Of a stretch of 64,000 bases of DNA, positions 53,095-61,930 are shown one piece after another; the first letter of the stretch is position 1; each line of letters starts with the position of its first letter. The position numbers were made by a program, and so were the translations under genes. The notes beneath the pieces are model-generated. The model was not told where the DNA came from. It made no database searches and worked only from the letters and a program-made list of their open reading frames with translations. The stretch comes from JAGVPT01 sp963717445 (GTDB lineage Bacteria > Bacteroidota > Ignavibacteria > UBA10030 > UBA8401). Location of the stretch: contig OY970334.1 of NCBI GenBank assembly GCA_963717445.1, positions 3,472,001 through 3,536,000 on the forward strand. Reading direction: 5' to 3'.

Positions 53095-53348
53095 CCGTCG
53101 CCCTCGATAAATTTCTTGATTCATATGCGCGTAATGACCCTCCGGTAGGAATTTTGATTTGGGGAATGATACCATCACTATTGGCCCTAGGAATATTGTT
53201 CTGTCGTTGAAGAGCGGGAAATCAACAGCACAGTGACGGCGCCGCGCAGCTGCAATTGACAATTCCACTTATAGTTCATACATTTACGAAGAAAGACCGA
53301 GCAAATGTGGGAAGGAATTTTTCTATTTCCTATGTCGGCCAGCATTTC

Positions 53349-54014
53349 ATGAAAAAAATCAAAATCCTTGTCGTTGATGACCATCCGCTCGTACGTTTCG
53401 GCGTCATCAATCAATTAAAATCCCACGAAGAGTTCGCCGTCGTGGGAGAAGCGGAAGACGGCGAAGACGCTATTGCAAAGACAAAGGCTTTGGGGCCCGA
53501 CCTTGTCATCATGGATATTTTTATGCCGGGGATTTCCGGCATCGAGGCAACGAAACTTTTAAAAAAGAAATACCCTTCCGTTCGCGTGCTCATCTTGACC
53601 GGTTTTGAAAACGAAGACTACGTCTACCAGATTATTCGCTCGGGGGCGGGGGGATATGTTCTCAAAAGCGTTGAGAAAGAGCAATTGATTGAAGCAGTGC
53701 GCGCAGTGATGAAGGGAGAGAAATTCTTCAGTCCCGGCATCTCGAAACTCATTGTTGAAAACTTCATCCGCAAAGCGGAAGGCCTGAAGATTCAGACCCT
53801 CTCGGATGATGAAGTTCTTACGAAACGGGAAAAAGAAATTCTCTCGCTCGTTGCCGACGGTTTGACAAACCCGCAAATCGCCGAAAAACTGTTTATCAGC
53901 GCACGGACTGTCGACACGCATCGCACAAACATCATGCAAAAGTTGAATATCCATGATGTCGCGAACCTTGTCCGATATGCCATCGACAAAGGACTTATTC
54001 AGTCGAAGGAATGA
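53349..54014 (+). CDS. NarL-type response regulator, paralog 1
   Basis: 221 residues from ATG 53349; an upstream frame from 53256 adds 31 residues with no homology. Receiver with Asp56 in LVIMDIFMPGISG, then LuxR-type helix-turn-helix (VLTKREKEILSLVADGLTNP ... ISARTVDTHRTNI). Closely similar to the next gene, so a recent tandem duplication. No kinase is adjacent; the PAS kinase at 18093 belongs to the class that could talk to it. Confidence 0.92.
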   Translation: MKKIKILVVDDHPLVRFGVINQLKSHEEFAVVGEAEDGEDAIAKTKALGPDLVIMDIFMPGISGIEATKLLKKKYPSVRVLILTGFENEDYVYQIIRSGAGGYVLKSVEKEQLIEAVRAVMKGEKFFSPGISKLIVENFIRKAEGLKIQTLSDDEVLTKREKEILSLVADGLTNPQIAEKLFISARTVDTHRTNIMQKLNIHDVANLVRYAIDKGLIQSKE

Positions 54015-54126
54015 TGCCGGCAGCTCCCGGCCATAGTATCGTCATCCTTCGCTCAATGTTTACTGCAAGAGTTCAGACTTGTTTCATAATCCGCCACAAT
54101 GATTAACGTTTCGGACGATTGCACCG

Positions 54127-54792
54127 GTGATGAAGAAGATACATATTCTGATTGTTGACGACCATCCCCTTGCACGATTCGGGATACGGAACCAGTTGAA
54201 AGAGGTGGAGGACTTTGTTGTTGTTGGAGAGGCAGAGGACGGCGAGGATGCTTTGCTCAAAGTGAAAGAGCTTCATCCCGATGTGATTGTACTTGACCTC
54301 TTCATTCCGATAATATCCGGGTTCGAAGTAGCGAAACTCGTCCGCAAGGATTTTCCCGGAACCCACCTTCTTGTGTTGACTGCCTACGAACAGGAAGAAT
54401 ACGTTCATCAGGCGCTCGAATTCGGAGCGGAAGGATACCTGTTGAAAAGCACAGAAAAGGAAGAGCTTATTGCCGCAATACGGACAGTTGTTAAAGGCGG
54501 AAAGGCTTTTAGTCCACGCGTCAACGAGCTTATCGTGAAAGGATTCTTGGGCAGGCGGGAGCAGCCGAAAACTTCCCAGCCCCCTTCAGAGCTCTTGACG
54601 GCCCGCGAAAAAGAAATCCTCGAGCTTGTTTCGCGAGGATTCACCAACCAGCAAATTGCAGAGAAATTATTCATCAGCTCCCGGACGATCGACACTCATC
54701 GGACCAATATCATGCATAAGATAGGGGTTCATGATGTCGCTCATCTTGTACGGTATGCCATCGAACACGAGTTGGTAAAAGATAAAGAATAG
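54127..54792 (+). CDS. NarL-type response regulator, paralog 2
   Basis: 221 residues. Receiver with Asp57 in VIVLDLFIPIISG, LuxR-type helix-turn-helix (LLTAREKEILELVSRGFTNQ ... ISSRTIDTHRTNIMHKIGVH). Same length and arrangement as paralog 1, 112 bases upstream; the DNA-recognition helix text (SARTVDTHRTN against SSRTIDTHRTN) is nearly the same, so the two may bind like sites. The usual MPG after the phosphorylated Asp is IPI here. Confidence 0.92.
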   Translation: MMKKIHILIVDDHPLARFGIRNQLKEVEDFVVVGEAEDGEDALLKVKELHPDVIVLDLFIPIISGFEVAKLVRKDFPGTHLLVLTAYEQEEYVHQALEFGAEGYLLKSTEKEELIAAIRTVVKGGKAFSPRVNELIVKGFLGRREQPKTSQPPSELLTAREKEILELVSRGFTNQQIAEKLFISSRTIDTHRTNIMHKIGVHDVAHLVRYAIEHELVKDKE

Positions 54793-54811
54793 CTTTTCGT
54801 ACCATTGCACC

Positions 54812-55343
54812 ATGATTCCGCACGAAAGGATCCGTTCTGGCAGGCCCCGTCTATAGTTTCTTAGCTCACGATCATAAGCGGCTCGACGCTTTGTTCAAGC
54901 GCGCTGTCGCCGATCCCGAAAAATTTGACAATGACGCGTATGCCGAATTTCGCGCCGGGTTGCTTAAACACATCAGCATCGAAGAGAAAATTTTGCTTCC
55001 TGCGACCCAGCGGTTTCGAGGGGGAACTCCTTTGCCGATTGCCGCAAAGATTCGCCTCGACCATGGGGCGTTGGCAGCCCTCATGGTTCCTCCCCCTTCA
55101 AAAGTTCTTATTTCGACACTCCGCGCCATTCTTACCGCCCACAACAAGCTCGAAGAAGAAGTCGAAGGTCTCTATGAAGCTTCAGAAAGCGCGATTGGCA
55201 AAAACGTCGACGAGCTTTTATCCATGATGCACGCTGCGGCCGAGGTACCGGTGCTTCCACATAACCCAGACCCGAAAGCATTGGAAGCAACACGCCGTGC
55301 AGTTGAGCGGGCAGGGTATAGAATGCACCAGGTTACTTTTTGA
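54812..55343 (+). pseudogene. Hemerythrin-like HHE protein with apparent frameshift
   Basis: ATG 54812 starts MIPHERIRSGRPRL and meets a stop at 54854. A shift near 54850 gives YSFLAHDHKRLDALFKRAVA, then the rest of an HHE domain: LLKHISIEEKILLP, IRLDHGALAALM, LTAHNKLEEEVEGL. These supply the five or more His and acidic residues of a di-iron site. A TTG at 54891 opens the downstream frame but would lose the first His pair (HDH). So either the gene is broken by an indel, or the base string near 54850 is wrong. Intact, it would be an oxygen- or NO-binding protein of about 176 residues. Confidence 0.72.
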
Positions 55344-55444
55344 TCAAGGGGAACTGTTGTTTTGGATTATTGTGAGCGTGTGCAAAATTGTCTGATTTTT
55401 CCCTCCCTCCCTTTTATTTTTTACAATTTTTTGCTATCTTCCGT

Positions 55445-55663
55445 CTAGAAGCTATCTCAAAAACGCTTGATTATGTCCTTCTGAAGGAATACTGACAGAT
55501 CATTGTCATTCTGAACCCCGTCGCTTTTCAGACGGGGTGAAGAATCCCTGACAATGACATACCTTGACTCTACTAGGCTTCCATGTCATGGATGCTTCGC
55601 TCCGCTCAGCATGACATTTACGGCTGCTTTCTGCATGAAAACCATTTTTGAGATGGCTTCTAG
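55445..55663. mobile_element. MITE-like family B, copy 2
   Basis: 219 bases with the ends CTAGAAGCTATCTCAAAAA and TTTTTGAGATGGCTTCTAG, same as 26510-26742. The central hairpin region differs (CGCTCCGCT instead of the longer CCCGCC hairpin). It lies in the 425-base gap between the hemerythrin-like gene and tkt; the rest of the gap holds no gene. Confidence 0.88.
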
Positions 55664-55768
55664 TAAAAAAATATTCATCTCTTCGTGAAGTCTTCTCTCT
55701 CGTGATCCTTCGCAAGAAGGCTTGTCTTTGGTACTATTCACATATACATCGTACTTCAGGAGTTTTCC

Positions 55769-57772
55769 ATGGATAATAACGCATTAGATCAGTTGTGCAT
55801 AAATACGATCAGGACGCTGGCAATTGACGGCGTGCAAAAAGCAAAATGCGGTCACCCCGGAATGCCGATGGGTGCCGCTCCGATGGCATATGTTCTCTGG
55901 ACAAGGTTTTTGAAACATCACCCTGCCAATCCTCACTGGCATAACCGGGACCGGTTCGTGTTGTCGGCAGGCCATGGCTCGATGTTGTTGTACAGCCTCC
56001 TCCACCTTACAGGGTATGACGTTTCACTCGACAACTTGAAAAATTTCCGCCAGTTCGGAAGCAAGACGCCGGGTCATCCGGAATTCCATTTAACGGCCGG
56101 CGTTGAAACGACAACCGGACCGCTCGGTCAGGGCTTTGGCAACGGCATCGGGATAGCAATCGGGGAACGATATATGGCTGCGCGGCATAACCGTCCAAAC
56201 TTTGACGTAGTGAATTATTTTATTTACGGCATTGTCGGCGACGGCGATTTGATGGAAGGGGTCTCGTCGGAGGCCGCATCGCTTGCGGGACACTTGAAAC
56301 TCGGGAACGTCATCTATTTATACGACGATAATCACATCAGCATCGACGGTACGACTGAGTATGCATTCACCGAGGATCGGATGAAGCGCTTCGAAGCGTA
56401 CGGCTGGCATACTCAGTCAGTTGCTGACGGAAACGATCTTGAAGCGATCGACAAGGCGATTCGAGCGGCGCAGGGAGTCGCGAACCGTCCGTCGATTATT
56501 GCTGTACGGACCCATATCGGTTATGGAAGCCCCAATAAACACGACACCGGCGAAGTTCACGGCACGGCCCTCGGTGAAGAAGAAGTGAAACTCACGAAGA
56601 AAGTGTACGGGTGGGACCCGGAAAAGCAGTTTTTCATCCCTCCGGAAGCTCTTGATCATTTTAGAAAAGCGGTAGAGCGAGGAAGGGCTGCGGAAGAAGA
56701 ATGGCAAACGAAATTTTCTGAATACAAAAAGACGTACCCGGAACTCTCCGCAGAATTGGAGGGTATATGGGGAGGGAAATTTGGCGATGCATGGAAGAAG
56801 GCACTTCCTAAATTCGGTCCAGAAACAGGAGGCATGGCGACACGTGAAGCTTCCGGCAAAGTTCTGAATGCCATTGCGCCCCATCTGCCCGGACTGATCG
56901 GCGGCTCGGCAGATTTGCGTCCGTCAAATAATACTTTTCTGAAAAATTGCGGAGAGTTTCAGACGGGGAGTTACGACGGAAGGAATTTCCATTTCGGGGT
57001 GAGAGAGCATGCGATGGGCTCCGTTCTCAACGGCCTGGCGTTGACAAGCGGGATCATTCCATTCGGCGGGACGTTTTTGATTTTTTCGGATTACATGCGT
57101 CCTCCCATCCGGCTTGCCGCACTCATGGGTATTCGCCCGATCTACGTTTTCACTCACGACAGCATCGGTCTTGGCGAAGACGGTCCGACGCACCAGCCGA
57201 TAGAGCAGCTCGCTTCCCTCCGGGCCATTCCGAATATGACACTGCTTCGCCCGGCAGACGCCAACGAAACGGCGGAAGCCTGGAAATATGCCGTGGAACA
57301 CCGCAGCGGCCCTGTGGCCATCGCCCTTACACGGCAAAAAGTACCGACGATCGATAGAAGCGTCTACGCATCGGCGGAAAATTTTTGGAAGGGGGCGTAC
57401 ATCCTCGCTGAAAGCTCATCAAAGCCGGAAATCATATTGATCGGTACCGGTTCCGAAGTTCAATTTGTGATCGCGGCGTACGAGCGGCTTTCAGAAAAAG
57501 GAATTGGCGTTCGTGTTGTGAGCATGCCTTCGTGGGAATTGTTCGAACGGCAAACGAAAGAATACCGGGAGAGCGTGTTCACCCCGTCAATAAAAAAGCG
57601 ACTCGCTGTGGAAGCAGGTGTCCCGATGGGATGGAACAAATACGTCGGCGATGAAGGAATCATCATGGGGATTACGAAGTTCGGAGCGTCGGCCCCGTTT
57701 GAAATTCTTTACAAAGAGTATGGTTTTACTGTAGAGAATGTTGTGAAGAAAGCGGAAGAATTGCTCGGGTAG
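55769..57772 (+). CDS. tkt: Transketolase
   Basis: 667 residues, standard length. Thiamine diphosphate enzyme that moves two-carbon units between sugar phosphates in the pentose phosphate route. Marks: AKCGHPGMPMGAAPMAYVLW, the cofactor motif GDGDLMEGVSSEAASLAGHL (ending in NVIYLYDDN), and the pyrimidine-domain text VREHAMGSVLNGLALTSG and THDSIGLGEDGPTHQP. Preceded by AGGAG at 55757-55761. Followed 29 bases later by a sugar-phosphate type transporter. Confidence 0.97.
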   Translation: MDNNALDQLCINTIRTLAIDGVQKAKCGHPGMPMGAAPMAYVLWTRFLKHHPANPHWHNRDRFVLSAGHGSMLLYSLLHLTGYDVSLDNLKNFRQFGSKTPGHPEFHLTAGVETTTGPLGQGFGNGIGIAIGERYMAARHNRPNFDVVNYFIYGIVGDGDLMEGVSSEAASLAGHLKLGNVIYLYDDNHISIDGTTEYAFTEDRMKRFEAYGWHTQSVADGNDLEAIDKAIRAAQGVANRPSIIAVRTHIGYGSPNKHDTGEVHGTALGEEEVKLTKKVYGWDPEKQFFIPPEALDHFRKAVERGRAAEEEWQTKFSEYKKTYPELSAELEGIWGGKFGDAWKKALPKFGPETGGMATREASGKVLNAIAPHLPGLIGGSADLRPSNNTFLKNCGEFQTGSYDGRNFHFGVREHAMGSVLNGLALTSGIIPFGGTFLIFSDYMRPPIRLAALMGIRPIYVFTHDSIGLGEDGPTHQPIEQLASLRAIPNMTLLRPADANETAEAWKYAVEHRSGPVAIALTRQKVPTIDRSVYASAENFWKGAYILAESSSKPEIILIGTGSEVQFVIAAYERLSEKGIGVRVVSMPSWELFERQTKEYRESVFTPSIKKRLAVEAGVPMGWNKYVGDEGIIMGITKFGASAPFEILYKEYGFTVENVVKKAEELLG

Positions 57773-57801
57773 TCCGTTTGTCAACCTGACCAAAGAGTGT
57801 T

Positions 57802-59208
57802 ATGGAATCATTCGTGTTAGAGCGCCCCGTCATTTCCCCCGAGTTCCGAAGGCAACGCGTCATCAATTGGTTGTCGCTTGGGTTTCTGTATGCTTTTTTT
57901 TATACAACCCGTTACAACTTTACTGCCGTTGCCCCGACATTGGCAGATCTACTCGGATGGAAGAACACTGACCTGGGAATCTTCGAGACATTGATGCCTC
58001 TGGTCTATGGACTTTCAGTTGTTTTAAACGGGCCATTTGCCGACCGTACTGGGGGCAGGAAGGCATTCCTGTTCGGTGCGGTAGGTGTTGCTCTAATGAA
58101 TCTACTTTTCGGCATGGCGAGTCTAGCCGTTTCCAGCCCGGCCGTGTGGGAGGGAACCGGACTTGCGCGGCATGTCGTGACGCCGGCAGCGCTGAAATTC
58201 GGTTTGTCCGGCGGAATGATTCTCACGTTAATGGCAATCGTGTGGGGTATTAATGGATACTTTCAATCTTTCGGCGCACTTTCAATTGTCAAGGTAAACG
58301 CGCAGTGGTTCCACGTTCGCGAGCGAGGAACGTTTGCCGGAATTTTCGGGGTGCTGATTCGCATGGGACTATTGTTTGCTTTTCAGGGCGTGCCCCTTAT
58401 CCTTCTCGTGTTACCGTGGCAATATGCATTCTGGATCCCCGGGGCATGTGTGATGGTATTTTTCGTAATAAATTATTTCTTCATGCATAATTCCCCTAAG
58501 GAAGCAGGATTGGGCGATTTCGATACCGGTGACGAGATTGAAGGAGACGAAAGCAAACCCTCATCTCTTGCGTTTGTCATCAAAAAAGTTTTTGCCTCTC
58601 GTCTCATGTGGATGATCGCCCTCGGCTCGATGATGATCGGCTTCGTTCGCCGCAGCGTCGTGGACGCATGGTGGCCGAAGTATTTTGTGGATTTTTATGG
58701 TGCGAACAAATCGACATTTGCAACGTATCTCCCTTACGTCATTGCAACGTGGGGAATTGCATTAGCCGGGATTGCTGGCGGCTTTGTCTTCGGTATCGCT
58801 TCCGACAGAACCTTCGGCGGGCGGCGGGCGCCGGTCATTACCTTTGGATTTATCGGGATGGCATTGACCCTTGCGGTGTTCGGTGTGTCCGACATGCTTA
58901 ATTTTGGTCCGGTTTCCGCTGCATGCTGTCTTGTTTTGCTTTCATTTTTTGTGAACGGGGCACATGGAATGATCGGGGGCGCGGCATCGATGGACTTTGG
59001 GGGAAAACGGGCGGCGGCGAGTGCAGCCGGGCTTTTTGACGGAGTCCAATATCTTGCCGGTGCGTTTGTCGGTATGGGCGTCGGTTATATTACGACGAAC
59101 TGGGGATGGGGAGCGTGGCACTGGGCGCCGATTCCGTTTGCGTTATTCGGCGCGTTCGTGATGTCGCGATTGTGGAATGAGCTGCCGAAAGGGAAGGCGG
59201 CACATTGA
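57802..59208 (+). CDS. OPA-type MFS transporter (organophosphate family)
   Basis: 468 residues with about 12 membrane segments. The start of helix 1 (FLYAFFYTTRYNFTAVAPTL) and helix 2-3 loop (NGPFADRTGGRKAFLFG) fit the organophosphate:phosphate antiporter branch (GlpT/UhpT/PgtP relatives), in which an Arg at the end of helix 1 helps bind phosphate. Directly behind tkt, so uptake of a phosphorylated sugar or glycerol derivative is plausible; the exact substrate is not readable. Confidence 0.85.
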   Translation: MESFVLERPVISPEFRRQRVINWLSLGFLYAFFYTTRYNFTAVAPTLADLLGWKNTDLGIFETLMPLVYGLSVVLNGPFADRTGGRKAFLFGAVGVALMNLLFGMASLAVSSPAVWEGTGLARHVVTPAALKFGLSGGMILTLMAIVWGINGYFQSFGALSIVKVNAQWFHVRERGTFAGIFGVLIRMGLLFAFQGVPLILLVLPWQYAFWIPGACVMVFFVINYFFMHNSPKEAGLGDFDTGDEIEGDESKPSSLAFVIKKVFASRLMWMIALGSMMIGFVRRSVVDAWWPKYFVDFYGANKSTFATYLPYVIATWGIALAGIAGGFVFGIASDRTFGGRRAPVITFGFIGMALTLAVFGVSDMLNFGPVSAACCLVLLSFFVNGAHGMIGGAASMDFGGKRAAASAAGLFDGVQYLAGAFVGMGVGYITTNWGWGAWHWAPIPFALFGAFVMSRLWNELPKGKAAH

Positions 59209-59384
59209 TTCCTGGCGCGTTGTGGCAGCGAGTTGGACGTTCCAGCAGAGACTGCTTGACGAGTATCCCACCACGCAACAAATCCAACAAAAAAAGCGTA
59301 ATGTTCCTTTAAACAAAGTGCTGTCATGATTTTTTTCGCGTGAGGTCTGATTTTCGTAATTAAAAAATCTTCGAATATTATCCT

Positions 59385-60491
59385 ATGAGAGTGCTCCGCC
59401 GATGGTCATCGATTGCTTTGTTGTTGATCATTGATTTAGTATTATTGCACACATCTTTCGCACAAAAATTTGATAACGATACTTCCCGCTCAAGTCTGAC
59501 AGGGATTTTAGCTCTGCCGATTTTCTATTACACTCCTGAAACAAGCTTTGCTGGAGGAGCCGGCGTACTCTATCTTCATCGTGATTCGAGTCTAGTTGTG
59601 GAGCGGCCATCTAATATCACCGGAGATGTCATTTATACCGAAAAGAAACAAATTACTCTCGAAATTGACGGCGATTTTTATTTTTCCGCAGGTTTGTACC
59701 GCTTATTGACGTACACCTGGTATAAAAATTTTCCGAACAGTTTTTATGGAATCGGAAACAACGTTCCATCGAGCGCACGGGAAAGTTATACGGCGAAATC
59801 GTATTTCGCTAAAATTGTCTTGTACCGGAATGTCTATTCAAAAATTAACCTTGCTCCACTTCTCCAGTACGAGTCCGCTTCGACAGTCCAGACCAAACCG
59901 GGAGGGCTTCTTGAGTCCGGCACAATTCCCGGGAGCAGCGGTGGAGTTGTTTCGGGCGGTGGAATTGTAGCAAATTGGGATTCACGGGACAATACGTTTG
60001 CCGCATATTCCGGAAGTTTTTATCAGTTGACTGCCGTTCTGAACGGCAAATCGTTAGGCAGCGACTTCAATTACACTGATTTTCAACTTGATGCGCGGAA
60101 TTTTTTTGAACTATTTCCATCGCAAATTCTGGCAGTGCAAACGACTGCACAAATCATTGACGGCACTGCGCCCTTTCAGGACTTGGCTGGTTTTGGGGGA
60201 CAGGACTTTCTTCGCGGCTATTTTGACGGCCAGTACCGGGATAAAACCGAAGTCGGCGGGCAAGTTGAATATAGAGTTCCCGTCTGGTGGAGGTTCGGTG
60301 CGGTCGCATTTGCCGGTGTTGCACAAGTTTCCGACAAAGCCTCCCTCTGGAACCTTGATGAGTTTAAATTTGCAGGGGGAGCCGGTCTGCGTTTTCTGTT
60401 GAAGCGTGACGAACGCATCAATATCCGTTTAGATATGGGTTTCGGCAGGAATTCTTCCGGTGTGTACTTCACTCTGGAAGAAGCGTATTAA
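59385..60491 (+). CDS. Omp85-type outer-membrane beta-barrel protein
   Basis: 368 residues with signal peptide (about 1-26). The rest is a beta barrel of alternating strands like the bacterial surface antigen (BamA/TamA) barrel domain, without POTRA domains. The loop motif GGQDFLRGYFDG corresponds to the conserved VRGF/Y tip of Omp85 loop 6, and it ends in an aromatic residue (LEEAY). Possible roles: outer-membrane insertion or a phospholipase-like barrel partner; not decidable here. Confidence 0.82.
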   Translation: MRVLRRWSSIALLLIIDLVLLHTSFAQKFDNDTSRSSLTGILALPIFYYTPETSFAGGAGVLYLHRDSSLVVERPSNITGDVIYTEKKQITLEIDGDFYFSAGLYRLLTYTWYKNFPNSFYGIGNNVPSSARESYTAKSYFAKIVLYRNVYSKINLAPLLQYESASTVQTKPGGLLESGTIPGSSGGVVSGGGIVANWDSRDNTFAAYSGSFYQLTAVLNGKSLGSDFNYTDFQLDARNFFELFPSQILAVQTTAQIIDGTAPFQDLAGFGGQDFLRGYFDGQYRDKTEVGGQVEYRVPVWWRFGAVAFAGVAQVSDKASLWNLDEFKFAGGAGLRFLLKRDERINIRLDMGFGRNSSGVYFTLEEAY

Positions 60492-60513
60492 TGCGCCGTC
60501 GCCGGTGCGACTT

Positions 60514-60551
60514 ACGCAGATGACCGTCACCTTAAAGGTGACGGTCATCTA
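60514..60551. repeat. REP hairpin left of the RAYT gene
   Basis: Perfect 15-base arms AGATGACCGTCACCT (60518-60532) and AGGTGACGGTCATCT (60536-60550), 3-base loop. Read on the minus strand, GTAG stands at its foot (GTAGATGACCGTCACC), the tetranucleotide recognised by RAYT enzymes in known systems. Confidence 0.88.
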
Positions 60552-60580
60552 CGGGTGGAATTAACTTAGGGGAGATATCC

Positions 60581-61153
60581 ATGTCAACGAAAACAAAGCA
60601 TATACTATCGACGGGTGAATTTTTCCATGTATATAATCGCGGCGTCAACAGGAATGATATTTTTTTTAATGAACGAAATTTTCGTTATTTTCAGCAGCGG
60701 ATATTGAGAGCAAACAATCCTTCTTCAGTGGAAGTTATCGCATATTGCCTGATGCCCAACCATTTTCATTTCATTGTCCATCAGCTTGAACCCTTCGGGA
60801 TTTCAGGTTTCATGAAAAGTGTATGCGACGGTTATACGAAGGCGATCAACAAAGAACGTTCTCGCAATGGGCATTTATTTGAAGGTAAATACAAGATAAA
60901 GCATATTGACAACGACTTGTATTTGTTTCATCTGTCCCGTTATATCCATCTAAATCCCGTTCGAGCTTGCTTGGTTGATTCACCAGAAGAGTGGCCACAC
61001 AGCAGCTGCAGGACATATTACGATTTACGGCATGATCCCATTATCACGATGCAGGTCATTTTAGAGCAGTTTGGGGGTTCGAGAGAGTATAAGAAGTTTG
61101 TTGAAGATTATGTGCCGATCGACAAGGAGAAAATCAAGAAGCTTTTGTTCTGA
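60581..61153 (+). mobile_element. REP-associated tyrosine transposase (RAYT, Y1 family)
   Basis: 190 residues, one intact coding gene. HUH motif in CLMPNHFHFIVHQ, catalytic Tyr in VCDGYTKAINKERS, followed by the typical NGHLFEGKYKIKHID and LSRYIHLNPVRACLV. The ATG has GGGGAG upstream. Unlike IS200 it lies between hairpins (60518-60550 and 61158-61190) with the same core and foot, not between mobile-element ends. RAYTs cut and join single-stranded REP DNA and are thought to have spread REP sequences; here they may account for the related hairpins elsewhere in the window. Confidence 0.93.
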
Positions 61154-61195
61154 TGAAAGATGACCGTCACCTTTAAAGTGACGGTCATCTACAGG
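61154..61195. repeat. REP hairpin right of the RAYT gene
   Basis: Arms AGATGACCGTCAC (61158-61170) and GTGACGGTCATCT (61178-61190) around a TTT/AAA centre, same orientation as the left hairpin. GTAG foot on the minus strand again. Lies directly after the RAYT stop and 6 bases before the end of the P-loop gene. Confidence 0.88.
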
Positions 61196-61196
61196 T

Positions 61197-61910
61197 TTAT
61201 TTTCTCATACTCCATAATTTTGCCGTCACGCGTTCCAATTCTTTTCCGATGAGCAAGGGATCCAGCGTTTTCTCCGGTTCATTTTCAAACACCCCGTACG
61301 GAATTTTAAACCCCTTTACCTCAATGTAGCTCGGATCCTTCTTTTCGAGTTTTTCCCAGTCGTTCGTTTTGTAGTAGAACTCCATTTTTTCATCGGGAAG
61401 TGAATGGAAGAGAATCGAATCCTCCTGCCCCTTACGTGCACGCCTTCGGTTTTTGCGAAGCGACTCTTCATAGGATACACGGATGTATATCAACGCTGCG
61501 CGTTTCAGAATTTCTTCGTGCATATATGACAACGCCTCGTAAATGCCCTTGTCGCCGCCGCGCGCAAATTCCACCAATGTCGTCATTGTGTCGTGATACT
61601 GCGGGTTCCTCGCCAGCTTTTTGCGGTATTCGAGGCTGATGCGCTCAATGTATAAATTCCATGTAAAAGGGTCTTTAAACCAATATTTTTCATCCGACCA
61701 GACACGCGGCTTGCCGTTCCTGCTTAAAATATCATCGATCTCAAACGATTCCCACACATATAAAAAATCGTCGAGCTCCTCGAAGTCTGCAATATGAAAT
61801 CTCTCAAGCCTCTCCTTTGAGTTTGTTTTTTTAAGAAAATCGATCACCTCCGATTTGCCCGCCGCCGGGCGTCCGGTAATAATGAGGATCGGAAAGTTCT
61901 GGCCGCTCAT
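61197..61910 (-). CDS. P-loop NTPase, kinase-like, unknown substrate
   Basis: 237 residues. Walker A near the N-terminus (IITGRPAAGKSEVIDFL), then a helical, charged protein with HEEILKRAALIYIRVSYEES and SLRKNRRRARKG, the latter like the arginine-rich lid of small-molecule kinases. No membrane segment. I do not recognise a named family. It is convergent with the RAYT gene and lies 20 bases behind the 5'-nucleotidase gene on the same strand, so it may belong to nucleotide metabolism. Confidence 0.75.
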   Translation of the reverse strand: MSGQNFPILIITGRPAAGKSEVIDFLKKTNSKERLERFHIADFEELDDFLYVWESFEIDDILSRNGKPRVWSDEKYWFKDPFTWNLYIERISLEYRKKLARNPQYHDTMTTLVEFARGGDKGIYEALSYMHEEILKRAALIYIRVSYEESLRKNRRRARKGQEDSILFHSLPDEKMEFYYKTNDWEKLEKKDPSYIEVKGFKIPYGVFENEPEKTLDPLLIGKELERVTAKLWSMRK

Positions 61911-61930
61911 GCGTTCTCCTTTTGTGGTAT

